From assembly GCA_019417325.1 (NCBI GenBank), contig DXVO01000009.1, forward strand, positions 165,433 through 229,432: 64,000 nucleotides of DNA, given 5' to 3'. Below, one piece after another: positions 46,016 to 54,612 of the stretch. Each line of letters starts with the position of its first letter. Position 1 is the first letter of the stretch. Below the pieces are notes generated by a model. It did not search any database. It worked only from the letters and a program-made list of their open reading frames with translations, and was not told where the DNA came from. A program made the position numbers and the translations under genes. Source of the DNA: Parabacteroides sp. Lineage in GTDB: Bacteria > Bacteroidota > Bacteroidia > Bacteroidales > Tannerellaceae.

Positions 46016-46057
46016 AAAGCGTATGTGTGTCTTTATATTCAGACAGCATACGCTTTT
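46016..46057 (+). terminator. Terminator after pair-5 susD
   Basis: Perfect 10-bp stem AAAGCGTATG / CATACGCTTT with an additional inner GTCT/AGAC pairing, followed by TTTTCTATTTTATTTTT. Confidence 0.9.
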
Positions 46058-46081
46058 CTATTTTATTTTTAACAGTCTGTT

Positions 46082-46215
46082 TTACCTGATAAAACTCGTT
46101 ACCTGTCCGGATTCCGGTTCAGGAATAGCTTCTGTATTACTTTCTAAATTCTTGAGCTACCGAGCGATAGCCCCATAGGTTCGCATGACTTACATTCCTT
46201 CAGCTCTTGCGTAAT
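46082..46215 (-). pseudogene. Possible degenerate coding remnant
   Basis: In the gene-free gap 45999-46418 the minus strand shows short protein-like stretches in different frames separated by stops (LWGYRSVAQEFRK; NTEAIPEPESGQVTSFIR ending at a stop near 46082). They read like a frameshifted, decayed C-terminal coding fragment, but no family is recognised and chance is possible. Confidence 0.25.
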
Positions 46216-46229
46216 TAAAGGTATCCGGA

Positions 46230-46333
46230 GTTTCAAAAGTTTCAAGCTGTGAAACAAAAAGTTTCTACTGCATGAAACTAAAGTTCCCTGCGGATGAAAC
46301 TTTTAGTTTCATTACTTGAAACCGATTTGAAAC
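46230..46333. repeat. Array of GTTTCA/TGAAAC boxes with ~11-bp spacing
   Basis: Eight exact copies of one hexamer lie within 104 bp: GTTTCA at 46230, 46239 and 46306; TGAAAC at 46250, 46273, 46295, 46317 and 46328. Degenerate copies GTTTCT at 46261 and GTTCCC at 46283 fill the rhythm. Most neighbours are 10-12 bp apart (first pair 9) and mostly alternate in orientation, giving a roughly 22-bp palindromic unit. The spacing is not a multiple of three, so coding is unlikely. A multi-site operator is the simplest reading. Confidence 0.75.
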
Positions 46334-46418
46334 TGTCATTAATCAAAAATACGTTCATAAAACTTATTGTAAACTTGATTCCTTATTATTGTATATTCGA
46401 GTTAATCAAATATACAAA

Positions 46419-47081
46419 TTACAACAAGCATACCTCATTTATTTTTAAACGAAACTGAAGGCCTAAAAATTCGGCAGCCTTGCGACAAAGCAACATTCGA
46501 TTAGTGAATATCTCGAAATAGTCCATTACAGCACAAATTTCGGTATTAATCTTCAAGTTCAAAGTAATGCTTTTTCCATCCTTGTCCAATACCACTTCCG
46601 AATGCTCGGCTGCATAATTCACACGGTCATGTATATCGAAATTTATTGTAGAACGATTACGTACACGACTACGGCGTACATCGGTTTTATCTGCAATAAT
46701 AAGTGCTGCAGCAACAGCATTAACAGCAGCTGCCGTCAATTCGTCATGATTACCGATTGCAGTAATCACAGCTGCAACATCCACTGGAGCCATTCCCATT
46801 TTGTCCAAAATACGGAAAGCCATCATCGCACCACTTTGTGCGTGGTCGATACGGTTTACCACATTTCCTATATCATGCATAAAACCGGCAATCCTAGCCA
46901 ATTCAACTTCGTGTGCACTATATCCTAATTGTTCGAGTAAATCACCTGCTACTTTAGCACATTTTGTACAGTGAGCAAAACTATGTTCTGTATATCCTAT
47001 CTCTTTCAACGACTCGTCCGCTTGTTTAATGTAAGTCCGGATTTCTTCCGACTGGCGAACATCTTCATAAGTTACTTTCAT
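46419..47081 (-). CDS. HD-domain phosphohydrolase
   Basis: 220 residues. HD signature residues are visible: His33 and His37 (EHSFAHC), the doublet His69-Asp70 (GFMHDIGN), and a downstream His-Asp (GNHDELT, about 110-115). It is likely a metal-dependent phosphohydrolase acting on a nucleotide or similar phosphate; the substrate is unknown. It is cytoplasmic with no membrane segment. It is preceded by its own -7 element (47110) and is not co-directionally overlapping with the two-component genes. Confidence 0.88.
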   Translation of the reverse strand: MKVTYEDVRQSEEIRTYIKQADESLKEIGYTEHSFAHCTKCAKVAGDLLEQLGYSAHEVELARIAGFMHDIGNVVNRIDHAQSGAMMAFRILDKMGMAPVDVAAVITAIGNHDELTAAAVNAVAAALIIADKTDVRRSRVRNRSTINFDIHDRVNYAAEHSEVVLDKDGKSITLNLKINTEICAVMDYFEIFTNRMLLCRKAAEFLGLQFRLKINEVCLL

Positions 47082-47109
47082 TTTACTATGTTTTTATATA
47101 TTAAAAACA

Positions 47110-47117
47110 CAAAAATA
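47110..47117 (-). promoter_or_regulatory. -7 element for the HD-domain gene
   Basis: Minus strand TATTTTTG, exact TAnnTTTG match, 29 bp upstream of the ATG at 47081. Confidence 0.45.
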
Positions 47118-47183
47118 CCCGAATTGTTTTACCGGATGATAGAGTAAGCATGATATTCATACGGCAAACTCGCATCCTTTTCC

Positions 47184-47957
47184 TTAACAATTCAGCCATA
47201 ACTTGAATGACGATAGCTTTTCCTCGCTAATTGTTATCTGGGTTTTAGAAGGAGGATTTACTTTTACTATTATTTTCCCATTAAAGAAAGGTTCTGCATG
47301 GTCTATCGCATTTATACTGATAATTGTTTGACGATTAGCGCGAAAGAAGACTTTGGGGTCCAATTGTTCCATTAATTTATTTAGAGAAAGATCAATAATA
47401 TGCTCCTGCCCTTTTCTCGTTACAGCAAATACAATTTTATTCTCGAAATAAAAATAAGCGATATCCTCAACCTGTAATGACCAGAATTTACCAGCCCCCC
47501 AAATCAGAAAGCGGGAACGATAACATTTTTCTTTATTCTGTAAAGTCTCGAGTAATGTATCCAAATAATTCGTTGATGTCTCCTTCCGGCACGACAATAC
47601 GGTTTCATATTTTATAATAGCATCCAACAACCGTTTTTCATCCACTGGTTTCAAAATATAGTCTATACTGTTTACAGAGAAAGCACGTATTGCATACTGG
47701 TCATATGCTGTAGTAAAAATGATAATAGAAGTCGGTTTTGCCACCGACAAAAAATCGAATGAATTCCCATCGGCAAGCTGAATATCCAGAAACAGGATAT
47801 CCGGATGTGAATTCTCCTGAAACCATAAAATGGCTTCTTCCACACATCCCGGTAAAACAGACACGCTCCATTCCGGACGTAACCTGGTTACCATAGAATA
47901 TAAGAGGCGGGCTGCCGGCACCTCATCCTCTATTATAGCTGCATGTAATTTACTCAT
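47184..47957 (-). CDS. LytTR-family response regulator
   Basis: 257 residues: an N-terminal receiver domain (acidic pair Glu10-Asp11, phospho-acceptor Asp58 in LFLDIQ, Lys in YILKPVDE) and a C-terminal LytTR DNA-binding domain (about 150-255; IAYFYFENKIVFAVT, KVFFRANRQTIISINAI). It overlaps the histidine kinase gene by 8 bp. It is the last gene of the efflux operon and probably controls it. Confidence 0.94.
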   Translation of the reverse strand: MSKLHAAIIEDEVPAARLLYSMVTRLRPEWSVSVLPGCVEEAILWFQENSHPDILFLDIQLADGNSFDFLSVAKPTSIIIFTTAYDQYAIRAFSVNSIDYILKPVDEKRLLDAIIKYETVLSCRKETSTNYLDTLLETLQNKEKCYRSRFLIWGAGKFWSLQVEDIAYFYFENKIVFAVTRKGQEHIIDLSLNKLMEQLDPKVFFRANRQTIISINAIDHAEPFFNGKIIVKVNPPSKTQITISEEKLSSFKLWLNC

Positions 47958-48975
47958 ATGATAATGGTACCTTTACAATAAATATTTCTTCCTGCTTTAA
48001 TATAGTGATTTCTTTCCCCATCATTAACCTGCATCGATTGGATAAATTTGTCAGTCCGATGCCTGAAGGTGTTTGATTCTTACGGGGACGTACAGGATTA
48101 GTTACCACCAGATAATCGTTTTCTATTCCGATATGTATCTCCATTGGCTTGCTCATCGTAATAGAGTTATGCTTGATTACATTCTCCGTCAACAACTGTA
48201 AAGTTAAAGGAGGAAGCATACAGTCCATAAAATCCGGTGATATACAGACATTCCATGTAATACAGTTGCCAAGCCTTACTTCATGCAGAAACAAGTAGGA
48301 CTTCATAAATTCCAATTCCTCTCCCAACGATATAAGCATTTTATCCTGGCACTGCAAGACATAACGATAAACATCCGATAAATTTTTAGTAAAAAGAACC
48401 GCATTATCCGGATTATATTCTATCTCTGCAATCAAAGTATTCAGACTATTAAACAAAAAATGGGGATTCAGTTGATTTTGTAGAGCTGTATAGCGAGCTG
48501 TATTATTTTCTTTCTGTAAATCTGCAGCCTGCTGTTGTAATTTCAATGTATTTTGCATAGACCTGTTCGCCAACAACAACCCCAAAACGACCAATTCAAC
48601 CAACCACACAACCAATAAAATCCGTATCCCTCCATTTGGAAAAAAGAAAGGAGAAGAAGTGCCTGCCAGAAGTTTAGCTGTAACCAATATCCCGTAATTC
48701 AGTAAAAAGAATGTCAGCATTACTGCAGTATAGACCAATATAATTTTCCATTTCTTCCGGATATTCACGGCATACTGATTATTCATCCATGAACTGATAC
48801 GCAAAGTACTAAACCCCAATAAATTAAATGCCGCTATAAAAAACAGAAAACCTCCCACAGAATAGAGCACACGAAAAACGGCATCCGAAAGGTCCGTATA
48901 ACTAACCAGCAACAAGAAGGAAAAGGCTCCAAATCCTGAAAACAACAAACCATATAAGAATTTATTCCATTTCAT
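47950..48975 (-). CDS. LytS/YehU-type sensor histidine kinase
   Basis: 341 residues from the ATG at 48975 (MKWNKFLYGLLF). A TTG at 49014 overlapping the tolC stop would add 13 residues, but an exact -7 element (48994-49001) just upstream favours the ATG. Four membrane segments (about 7-27, 38-57, 78-97, 118-137) precede a His_kinase domain with LNPHFLFNSLNT (phospho-His about 172) and a C-terminal ATPase with a degenerate N box (ENVIKHNSITMSKPM). It phosphorylates the adjacent LytTR regulator in response to a membrane signal. Confidence 0.9.
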   Translation of the reverse strand: MKWNKFLYGLLFSGFGAFSFLLLVSYTDLSDAVFRVLYSVGGFLFFIAAFNLLGFSTLRISSWMNNQYAVNIRKKWKIILVYTAVMLTFFLLNYGILVTAKLLAGTSSPFFFPNGGIRILLVVWLVELVVLGLLLANRSMQNTLKLQQQAADLQKENNTARYTALQNQLNPHFLFNSLNTLIAEIEYNPDNAVLFTKNLSDVYRYVLQCQDKMLISLGEELEFMKSYLFLHEVRLGNCITWNVCISPDFMDCMLPPLTLQLLTENVIKHNSITMSKPMEIHIGIENDYLVVTNPVRPRKNQTPSGIGLTNLSNRCRLMMGKEITILKQEEIFIVKVPLSYE

Positions 48976-48993
48976 AACGAACAGGCTACCGGA

Positions 48994-49001
48994 CAAAGGT
49001 A
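48994..49001 (-). promoter_or_regulatory. Internal -7 element before the histidine kinase
   Basis: Minus strand TACCTTTG, exact TAnnTTTG match, 19 bp before the ATG at 48975. It would let the two-component genes be transcribed apart from the pump. Confidence 0.5.
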
Positions 49002-49010
49002 TATTATTTT

Positions 49011-50309
49011 TCAATACTCATATTCATTTAAAGCCTTCAACAATCCGGAATAAGCACCTTGTGCCAAAGCTTTTGCCTGGACATAATTCAATTGAGAGGT
49101 TTGCCGGTAAGTCTGTGCTTCGATTACCTCAACAACCGATATTTTACCTTCCGTATAACGTTCCAATGCTTTTTGTTCATTTTCACGTGCCTTTTCCAAA
49201 GAGTTACTACTTAGTTCAACTTGTTCGACTGCACGGGAAAGAGATACACGAGCTGTTTGTATTTCCAAGTTCACATTGTCCTCCACTTTATTCATTTGGT
49301 CTGTTGCCATATCTACTTTCAACCGGGAAGCCCGTTTCTCACTTTTCCGTTTTCCCCATTCAAATATAGGAATAGATAACTTGGCATAAACGGCATAATT
49401 AGGATCTAAATCCGAACGCAAATCATAACCGGGAGACGAATAACTTCCATCTGCCCCAATATACAGTTGGGGTTTATACTTAGAGTCTGTCAGCTTCATT
49501 GAACTTTCCGCCAGTTTTATTTTATCATAAGCCATTTTCAATTCCGGACGATCTGTTCCCTCTACGTTCCGAATACTATCTGTCCGGATTATCTCCGGAA
49601 CCTGTGCTTCTACAACCGTTTGTTCCTGCAAATCAATTCCTATTAAGGAATTCAATCCCATACGTCCCGTTTCAAAATAGCTTTTTGCTTGAATCAGCAG
49701 ATACTCTGCTTCATTCAGTTTAACTTCTGCCATCAACAAGTCTTGAGGATCTACCAATCCCACTTCTTCACGTTCACGGATCGTTTGTACGAATGAGGAT
49801 ACAGAATTACGAAAATCAGTGGCAACTCCCACCATTTCATATCTTGCCACCGTATTCCAGTATTGTATATCCGTTTGATAGCAAATAGACGCCCGAAACA
49901 TTTCTGCCTGATGGGATGCTAACGACTGTTGATGTTTTGCCATGCGGATTGTTTCCAAAATACGCCCACCTGTATACAATGGTTGCAAAAGAGTTAGAGA
50001 TGCTCCGTATTTTATATCACGTCCTTTAAACTGTAACGGATTATCTATAGATGGCAGATCCAAGGTCAGTTCCAGCGGTTTTCCCATATATTGAAAGTTC
50101 ACATCTCCGGAAAGTTTCGGTTTTAAATCGGCTTTAGCCGCCCGTTCAATCTCCATACTGGCTGAAATATTCTTCTCGGCAGCTTTCAGGTCATGGTTAT
50201 AGTCCAATGCCATAGACCTGTATCGCATCAACAATTCGCTTTGTTGGGAAAAAACGGACGGCACCGACACACACACAAGTATACATAGCAAAATATAGAA
50301 TCTTTTCAT
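49011..50309 (-). CDS. TolC-family outer-membrane efflux protein
   Basis: 432 residues with a signal peptide (about 1-21) and two OEP repeats rich in long helices (QEREEVGLVDPQDLLMAEVKLNEAEYLL; ENEQKALERYTEGKISVVEVIEAQTYRQ). It forms the trimeric outer-membrane exit duct for the RND pump encoded 1 bp upstream. Confidence 0.94.
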   Translation of the reverse strand: MKRFYILLCILVCVSVPSVFSQQSELLMRYRSMALDYNHDLKAAEKNISASMEIERAAKADLKPKLSGDVNFQYMGKPLELTLDLPSIDNPLQFKGRDIKYGASLTLLQPLYTGGRILETIRMAKHQQSLASHQAEMFRASICYQTDIQYWNTVARYEMVGVATDFRNSVSSFVQTIREREEVGLVDPQDLLMAEVKLNEAEYLLIQAKSYFETGRMGLNSLIGIDLQEQTVVEAQVPEIIRTDSIRNVEGTDRPELKMAYDKIKLAESSMKLTDSKYKPQLYIGADGSYSSPGYDLRSDLDPNYAVYAKLSIPIFEWGKRKSEKRASRLKVDMATDQMNKVEDNVNLEIQTARVSLSRAVEQVELSSNSLEKARENEQKALERYTEGKISVVEVIEAQTYRQTSQLNYVQAKALAQGAYSGLLKALNEYEY

Positions 50310-50310
50310 A

Positions 50311-53300
50311 TCACTTTTCTTTTACTTTATAAAATATGGCATATAAAGCCGGAGTAACAAACAATGTCAGCAAAGTTGCAAACGTCAAACCGAAAATAAT
50401 TGTAGCAGCCATTCCTCCAAACGCAATATCAAACAATAGCGGCACCATTCCTAAAATGGTTGTCGTAGCTGCCATCAATACCGGACGGGTACGGGACACG
50501 GTTGCTTCAATAATAGAAGTATACAATCCGGCTCCACCCTTATGCTGCACATTAATTTCATCGAGCAGAACAATTACATTCTTAATAATCATGCCCAACA
50601 ATCCCAGCCAACCAGCGATGGGAAAGAAACCGAAATCGAAACCGGTCAACAATAAACCGATGGCAACGCCTATTAAAGAAAGAGGCAGGACACACAAAAT
50701 AATCAGAGGTTCGCGAAAATTCCCGAACAGGGCAACCAGAATAACTATCAACATCAAGAAAGCTAATGGGAAAAATTTAACGATTGCCTGCATTGCTTCT
50801 CCCTGATCCTTATATTGGGAATCCCAAAAGAAAGTGTATCCATCAGGCAAATCAATAGCCTCTATCTCTTTCCTGATTTCACTATGTACTTCTGCCATTG
50901 TATGCCCGGGTTTGACTCCACACATGGCGGCCATAGACAATTGCCGGTTGTAAGTTCTTATCTGAGGAAACTCCCAAGAGGTTTCAATACGTTCCGTCAC
51001 CTGAGAAAGTGGAGCGGAGCGTTCGCCATTCCATATGGAAAAGTCGCCTAATGAACGGGCATCAGTAATATTGGAGGCTTCTGATTTCAATAACACAGGA
51101 ACTTTTTTCTCTTCATCCCGATAGACCCCCACCACCGTACCATCGCTGATAGATTTCACAGATTCCATCATGGATGCTTTAGTTATTCCTAAAGTTCCGG
51201 CTTTTACCGGATCGTATACAGGTCGTATCATCAATGCCATATTCCCCCATTCATTCCGGGCATCCGCCACTTTAGGATTTCGACGCATTATTTCAATAGC
51301 TGTTCCCGCCAAAGAATCTAATATGGCAGGGTCCGGCCCTAAAAAGCGAGCTTCTATTACTGCCTCGGTTAACGGACTCAACTCAAACTTATTCACTTTT
51401 ATCAGAGGACCGGGAAACTCAATACGGATAGAATCCTGCAACAAGGCATGCAATTCCCTTGACTGAGCTGAGGTTTTACATTTTACCAATAACTGGGCAT
51501 AATTTGATTGAGGCCCAAAAGAAACATTTGATAAATAATAGCGAGGAGGAGTTCGTCCCACATAGGATGAAACCATTTCTGTCTGGTCGTGCCCTTTGAT
51601 ATAGTTTACGATATTTATTGCCAGTTTATCCGTTTCCTGGATACTCGTTCCCTCCGGTAACCAAACATCTAAAGTAAAATACTGTTTGTCTAAAGCAGGA
51701 ACAAATACTTTAGGGATTAATTTGAAACTCCAGGCGGATAAGACTAACAAACAGACCAACATACCTACTGTCACAAACTTATGTCTAATAACAAATCTCA
51801 GGGAAGAGCGAAACCTGTCGTACAGTTTGCCTGCAAACAAAGCAGACTTTAATTCATCCGGACGCGGACGGCGTACAAATTCCTGAATAACAAACGGAGT
51901 CTGTGTTAATGCAAATATCCAACTAAACATCAAAGAAACTCCTATTACTACCACCATCGACGACAATAATTCGCCTGTAATATGGGGAGAATAATAAATA
52001 GGAAGAAAAGTAAGTATGGCGATCACTGTTGCAGCTAATAAAGGCAAAGCCGTAGAAGAACAGGCTCGCATAATTGCCACACGTTTTCGCATGCCTCGCT
52101 GCATATTTACTAACGCGGAATCAGATACGACGATTGCATTGTCCACAAGCATTCCCATCGCTATAATAATTGCTGCCAATGACATACGTTGCAATGCGAT
52201 TCCGCAGGAAAACATCACAATAAGCGTAGCAAATATAGAGAAGATCAATCCGCTTCCAACCAATATGCCATTCTTAAAGCCTATAAAAAATAATAAGATA
52301 GCGATAACAGTAATTACCGACACAATCAGATTAATAATAAAACCCTGGTTTGCCACATCCGATTCATATCCTTGGTCATAAATAGAGGTCAGGGCAAAAC
52401 CTTTTGGCATCTTACTATTCCATAAATGAATCTGTTCCTTTACCGCTTCCGCCATCTCTACCACATTCCCGGTTGGAACAGTAGATATTGCAATACCTAT
52501 AGCAGGTGCACCGTCAATCCGCATGAAATTAGAAGGAGGCGTTTTATAACTTTCTTCTATTTGGGCAATATCTGCCAAACGAAAGTGTCCTCCCATACGG
52601 GATACTATCGTAAGATTCCGAATATCTTCCAAAGAATAAAAATTTCCGGTAGATTCAATGCGTATACGATTGGAACCTGCATCTATTCCTCCAGCATCCA
52701 CTACCCTATTTTGTGCCTCGAAAGCCCTGGCTATATCAGAGGTTGTGATACCACTATGTGCCATAACCGAAGGACGAATCATTATATCAATCACTGGAGT
52801 TTGTATACCGTATATTTCAACTTTAGCTACATCTTTGACTTTCAGTAAGTCATTCTTTATTAATTTAGCTTGTTTTTCCAGTTCACGATAACTATAGCCT
52901 TCACCTGTCAACCCGTAAAATACGCCCAGAACATCGCCGAAATCATCATTCACTACTGATGGTCCCGCTCCCGCCGGCAGCTTATTTTGTACATCATTCA
53001 CTTTTCGGCGTAATTTATCCCATAGCTGCTGCATTTCGTCGGCACGGATCTCCTTCTTCACATAGACTGTTATTTTAGATAATCCCGCCCGATTCTCTGT
53101 TTTCAGATAATACAGTTCTCCTAACGACTGAATAGATTCTTCCAATACATCTGTAACCTGCTCTTGTACCTCCATAGGTGACGCCCCCGGATAAGGAGTC
53201 AATACCAATGCCTGTTTAATGGTAAAAGGAGCATCCTCCAACTTTCCCATTTTTATATAAGAAAACAAACCACCAGCCAGTATAAGTGCCAAAAGAAGCA

Positions 53301-53343
53301 AAGTAACCGGCTTCTTCTGCAAAAAATATTTTACCAGTTTCAT
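50311..53343 (-). CDS. RND-family efflux transporter permease
   Basis: 1010 residues, usual length for an AcrB-type pump with 12 membrane helices and two large periplasmic loops. N-terminal MKLVKYFLQKKPVTLL, porter motifs (LTPYPGASPMEVQEQVTDVLE) and the proton-relay Asp401 in MLVDNAIVVSDS are present; AcrB has an Asp pair, here Asp-Asn. It uses the proton gradient to export drugs, bile-like compounds or metals; the substrate is not deducible. It overlaps the adaptor gene by 4 bp. Confidence 0.95.
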   Translation of the reverse strand: MKLVKYFLQKKPVTLLLLALILAGGLFSYIKMGKLEDAPFTIKQALVLTPYPGASPMEVQEQVTDVLEESIQSLGELYYLKTENRAGLSKITVYVKKEIRADEMQQLWDKLRRKVNDVQNKLPAGAGPSVVNDDFGDVLGVFYGLTGEGYSYRELEKQAKLIKNDLLKVKDVAKVEIYGIQTPVIDIMIRPSVMAHSGITTSDIARAFEAQNRVVDAGGIDAGSNRIRIESTGNFYSLEDIRNLTIVSRMGGHFRLADIAQIEESYKTPPSNFMRIDGAPAIGIAISTVPTGNVVEMAEAVKEQIHLWNSKMPKGFALTSIYDQGYESDVANQGFIINLIVSVITVIAILLFFIGFKNGILVGSGLIFSIFATLIVMFSCGIALQRMSLAAIIIAMGMLVDNAIVVSDSALVNMQRGMRKRVAIMRACSSTALPLLAATVIAILTFLPIYYSPHITGELLSSMVVVIGVSLMFSWIFALTQTPFVIQEFVRRPRPDELKSALFAGKLYDRFRSSLRFVIRHKFVTVGMLVCLLVLSAWSFKLIPKVFVPALDKQYFTLDVWLPEGTSIQETDKLAINIVNYIKGHDQTEMVSSYVGRTPPRYYLSNVSFGPQSNYAQLLVKCKTSAQSRELHALLQDSIRIEFPGPLIKVNKFELSPLTEAVIEARFLGPDPAILDSLAGTAIEIMRRNPKVADARNEWGNMALMIRPVYDPVKAGTLGITKASMMESVKSISDGTVVGVYRDEEKKVPVLLKSEASNITDARSLGDFSIWNGERSAPLSQVTERIETSWEFPQIRTYNRQLSMAAMCGVKPGHTMAEVHSEIRKEIEAIDLPDGYTFFWDSQYKDQGEAMQAIVKFFPLAFLMLIVILVALFGNFREPLIILCVLPLSLIGVAIGLLLTGFDFGFFPIAGWLGLLGMIIKNVIVLLDEINVQHKGGAGLYTSIIEATVSRTRPVLMAATTTILGMVPLLFDIAFGGMAATIIFGLTFATLLTLFVTPALYAIFYKVKEK

Positions 53344-54395
53344 CTTGATTCCTTTTCTGAAGTTTTCACGGTCATCCCATCTGATAAGAAACGAAGTCCG
53401 CTTGTTGCTACATATTCACCCTCACGTATTCCACCTTTGACCACGACATAACCGTCCGGAAGCAAATCGCCAGTCTGCACATTACGTTGCTCTGTTTTTC
53501 CGGTTTCGGTATTTACAATCCATACATAATTCCCTTTAGTAGGACGATGACAAAGGGCTGTCTGGGGAATACTCACTTCGACAGGTCCAGTTGCCGAAGA
53601 AATATCCAAGCAAATACGTCCGGACATACCAGCCAACAATTCATTCTTATCATTGGGCAGCAAAGCGGTAAGAAGATAAGAAAGATTATTCTGTGTAGTT
53701 GTTCTGGAGATATCCATCACTTGAGTCTTGAACATTGTATCCGGCAAAGCATCAAAAGACAAGGATATCTCATCCGATCTTTTCATGGACAAAGCGATAT
53801 GCTGCGGCACATATACTTCTATTTTCAGCTTAGAAATATCTGTGAAAGAAAGAATGGGTTGGGATGCTTTTACTTCCTGATAATTTTCAACATAGATTTC
53901 ACCGGCAAAACCATCAAAAGGAGCTATCAGCCGGGTATCCTTCAGCTCGTTTGCTGCCGTTTCAAAAGAAGTTTTTGCTGTAATATACTCCGATTTTGCT
54001 TTTTCATAGGCACTTGCCGATATATTGCCTTTATTGAACAAAACCTGAATACGTTCAAATTCCGCTTTTGCCTGATTGTATACAGCTTCCGCACGTTCCC
54101 TGCATATCCGGAAATCACGAGGATCTATCGATGCAATAACATCACCTTGTCTGTAATAATTACCGGCATATACCTCAAAATCGTCCAAGGGTCCACTCAC
54201 CCTGAACGATAATTCAGATGAGCGAAAAGGTCTGGAAATAAAAGGATACTCCTTATAACTCCCATCCGGAACTGCCAACACTTTTGTCACATCCACTACC
54301 ATAACCGGCCTTTCATTTATCTTTTCTGTTCTTTTACACGAGAACAGAAAAAAGGAAAAAGCCAGAATCCAAATCGTATTTGCTTTTATTTTCAT
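53340..54395 (-). CDS. RND efflux periplasmic adaptor (membrane fusion protein)
   Basis: 351 residues, lipoprotein signal (FFLFSCKRT, Cys about 20), barrel-sandwich hybrid halves (VYAGNYYRQGDVIASIDPRDF; LIAPFDGFAGEIYVENYQEV) around a coiled-coil hairpin (about 100-150), and beta-barrel and membrane-proximal domains. It links the pump to the TolC duct. It is first gene of a five-gene unit: adaptor, pump, TolC, kinase, regulator. Confidence 0.94.
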   Translation of the reverse strand: MKIKANTIWILAFSFFLFSCKRTEKINERPVMVVDVTKVLAVPDGSYKEYPFISRPFRSSELSFRVSGPLDDFEVYAGNYYRQGDVIASIDPRDFRICRERAEAVYNQAKAEFERIQVLFNKGNISASAYEKAKSEYITAKTSFETAANELKDTRLIAPFDGFAGEIYVENYQEVKASQPILSFTDISKLKIEVYVPQHIALSMKRSDEISLSFDALPDTMFKTQVMDISRTTTQNNLSYLLTALLPNDKNELLAGMSGRICLDISSATGPVEVSIPQTALCHRPTKGNYVWIVNTETGKTEQRNVQTGDLLPDGYVVVKGGIREGEYVATSGLRFLSDGMTVKTSEKESR

Positions 54396-54418
54396 CTCCT
54401 GTTTTTCTAATTACGGGA

Positions 54419-54426
54419 CAAAAATA
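54419..54426 (-). promoter_or_regulatory. -7 element of the efflux operon
   Basis: Minus strand TATTTTTG, exact TAnnTTTG match, 23 bp upstream of the adaptor start. It lies in the T-rich tail of the hairpin 54431-54470. Confidence 0.55.
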
Positions 54427-54430
54427 AAAA

Positions 54431-54470
54431 CCGGCTTCGAAACCTATCTGATTATAGATTTCAAAGCCGG
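54431..54470 (-). terminator. Hairpin with T tail directly before the efflux operon promoter
   Basis: CCGGCTT...AAGCCGG long imperfect stem with inner GAAA/TTTC and CTAT/ATAG pairing, followed on the minus strand by TTTTTATTTTTG. It could block read-through from nifJ or attenuate the efflux operon. Confidence 0.7.
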
Positions 54471-54536
54471 AAAATAGGATGTTTAAACAGGAATATTGGA
54501 AGTTAAGCAATCCTTCTTTTTATATATTATAAAAAA

Positions 54537-54561
54537 CGGAACCCTCATCACAAGGATTCCG
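54537..54561 (-). terminator. Terminator after nifJ
   Basis: CGGAA-c-CCT-loop-AGG-a-TTCCG stem followed on the minus strand by TTTTTTATAAT, 52 bp beyond the nifJ stop. Confidence 0.85.
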
Positions 54562-54612
54562 CTTTATTATGTTACCACGGTGAAATATCTTTCACCTCAC
54601 ATGATCATTATC

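Noticed and set aside
46230..46333. CRISPR array
   Set aside because: Repeats are 6 bp with 3-6 bp gaps and alternate in orientation; no spacer-sized unique sequence.
47950..49014. TTG start of the histidine kinase overlapping the tolC stop
   Set aside because: An ATG at 48975 starts a better N-terminus and follows an exact -7 element at 48994-49001, so the shorter form is preferred, though not proven.
52016..52381. Plus-strand 121-codon ORF inside the RND pump gene
   Set aside because: Antisense shadow of conserved pump membrane helices; no independent motif or promoter.
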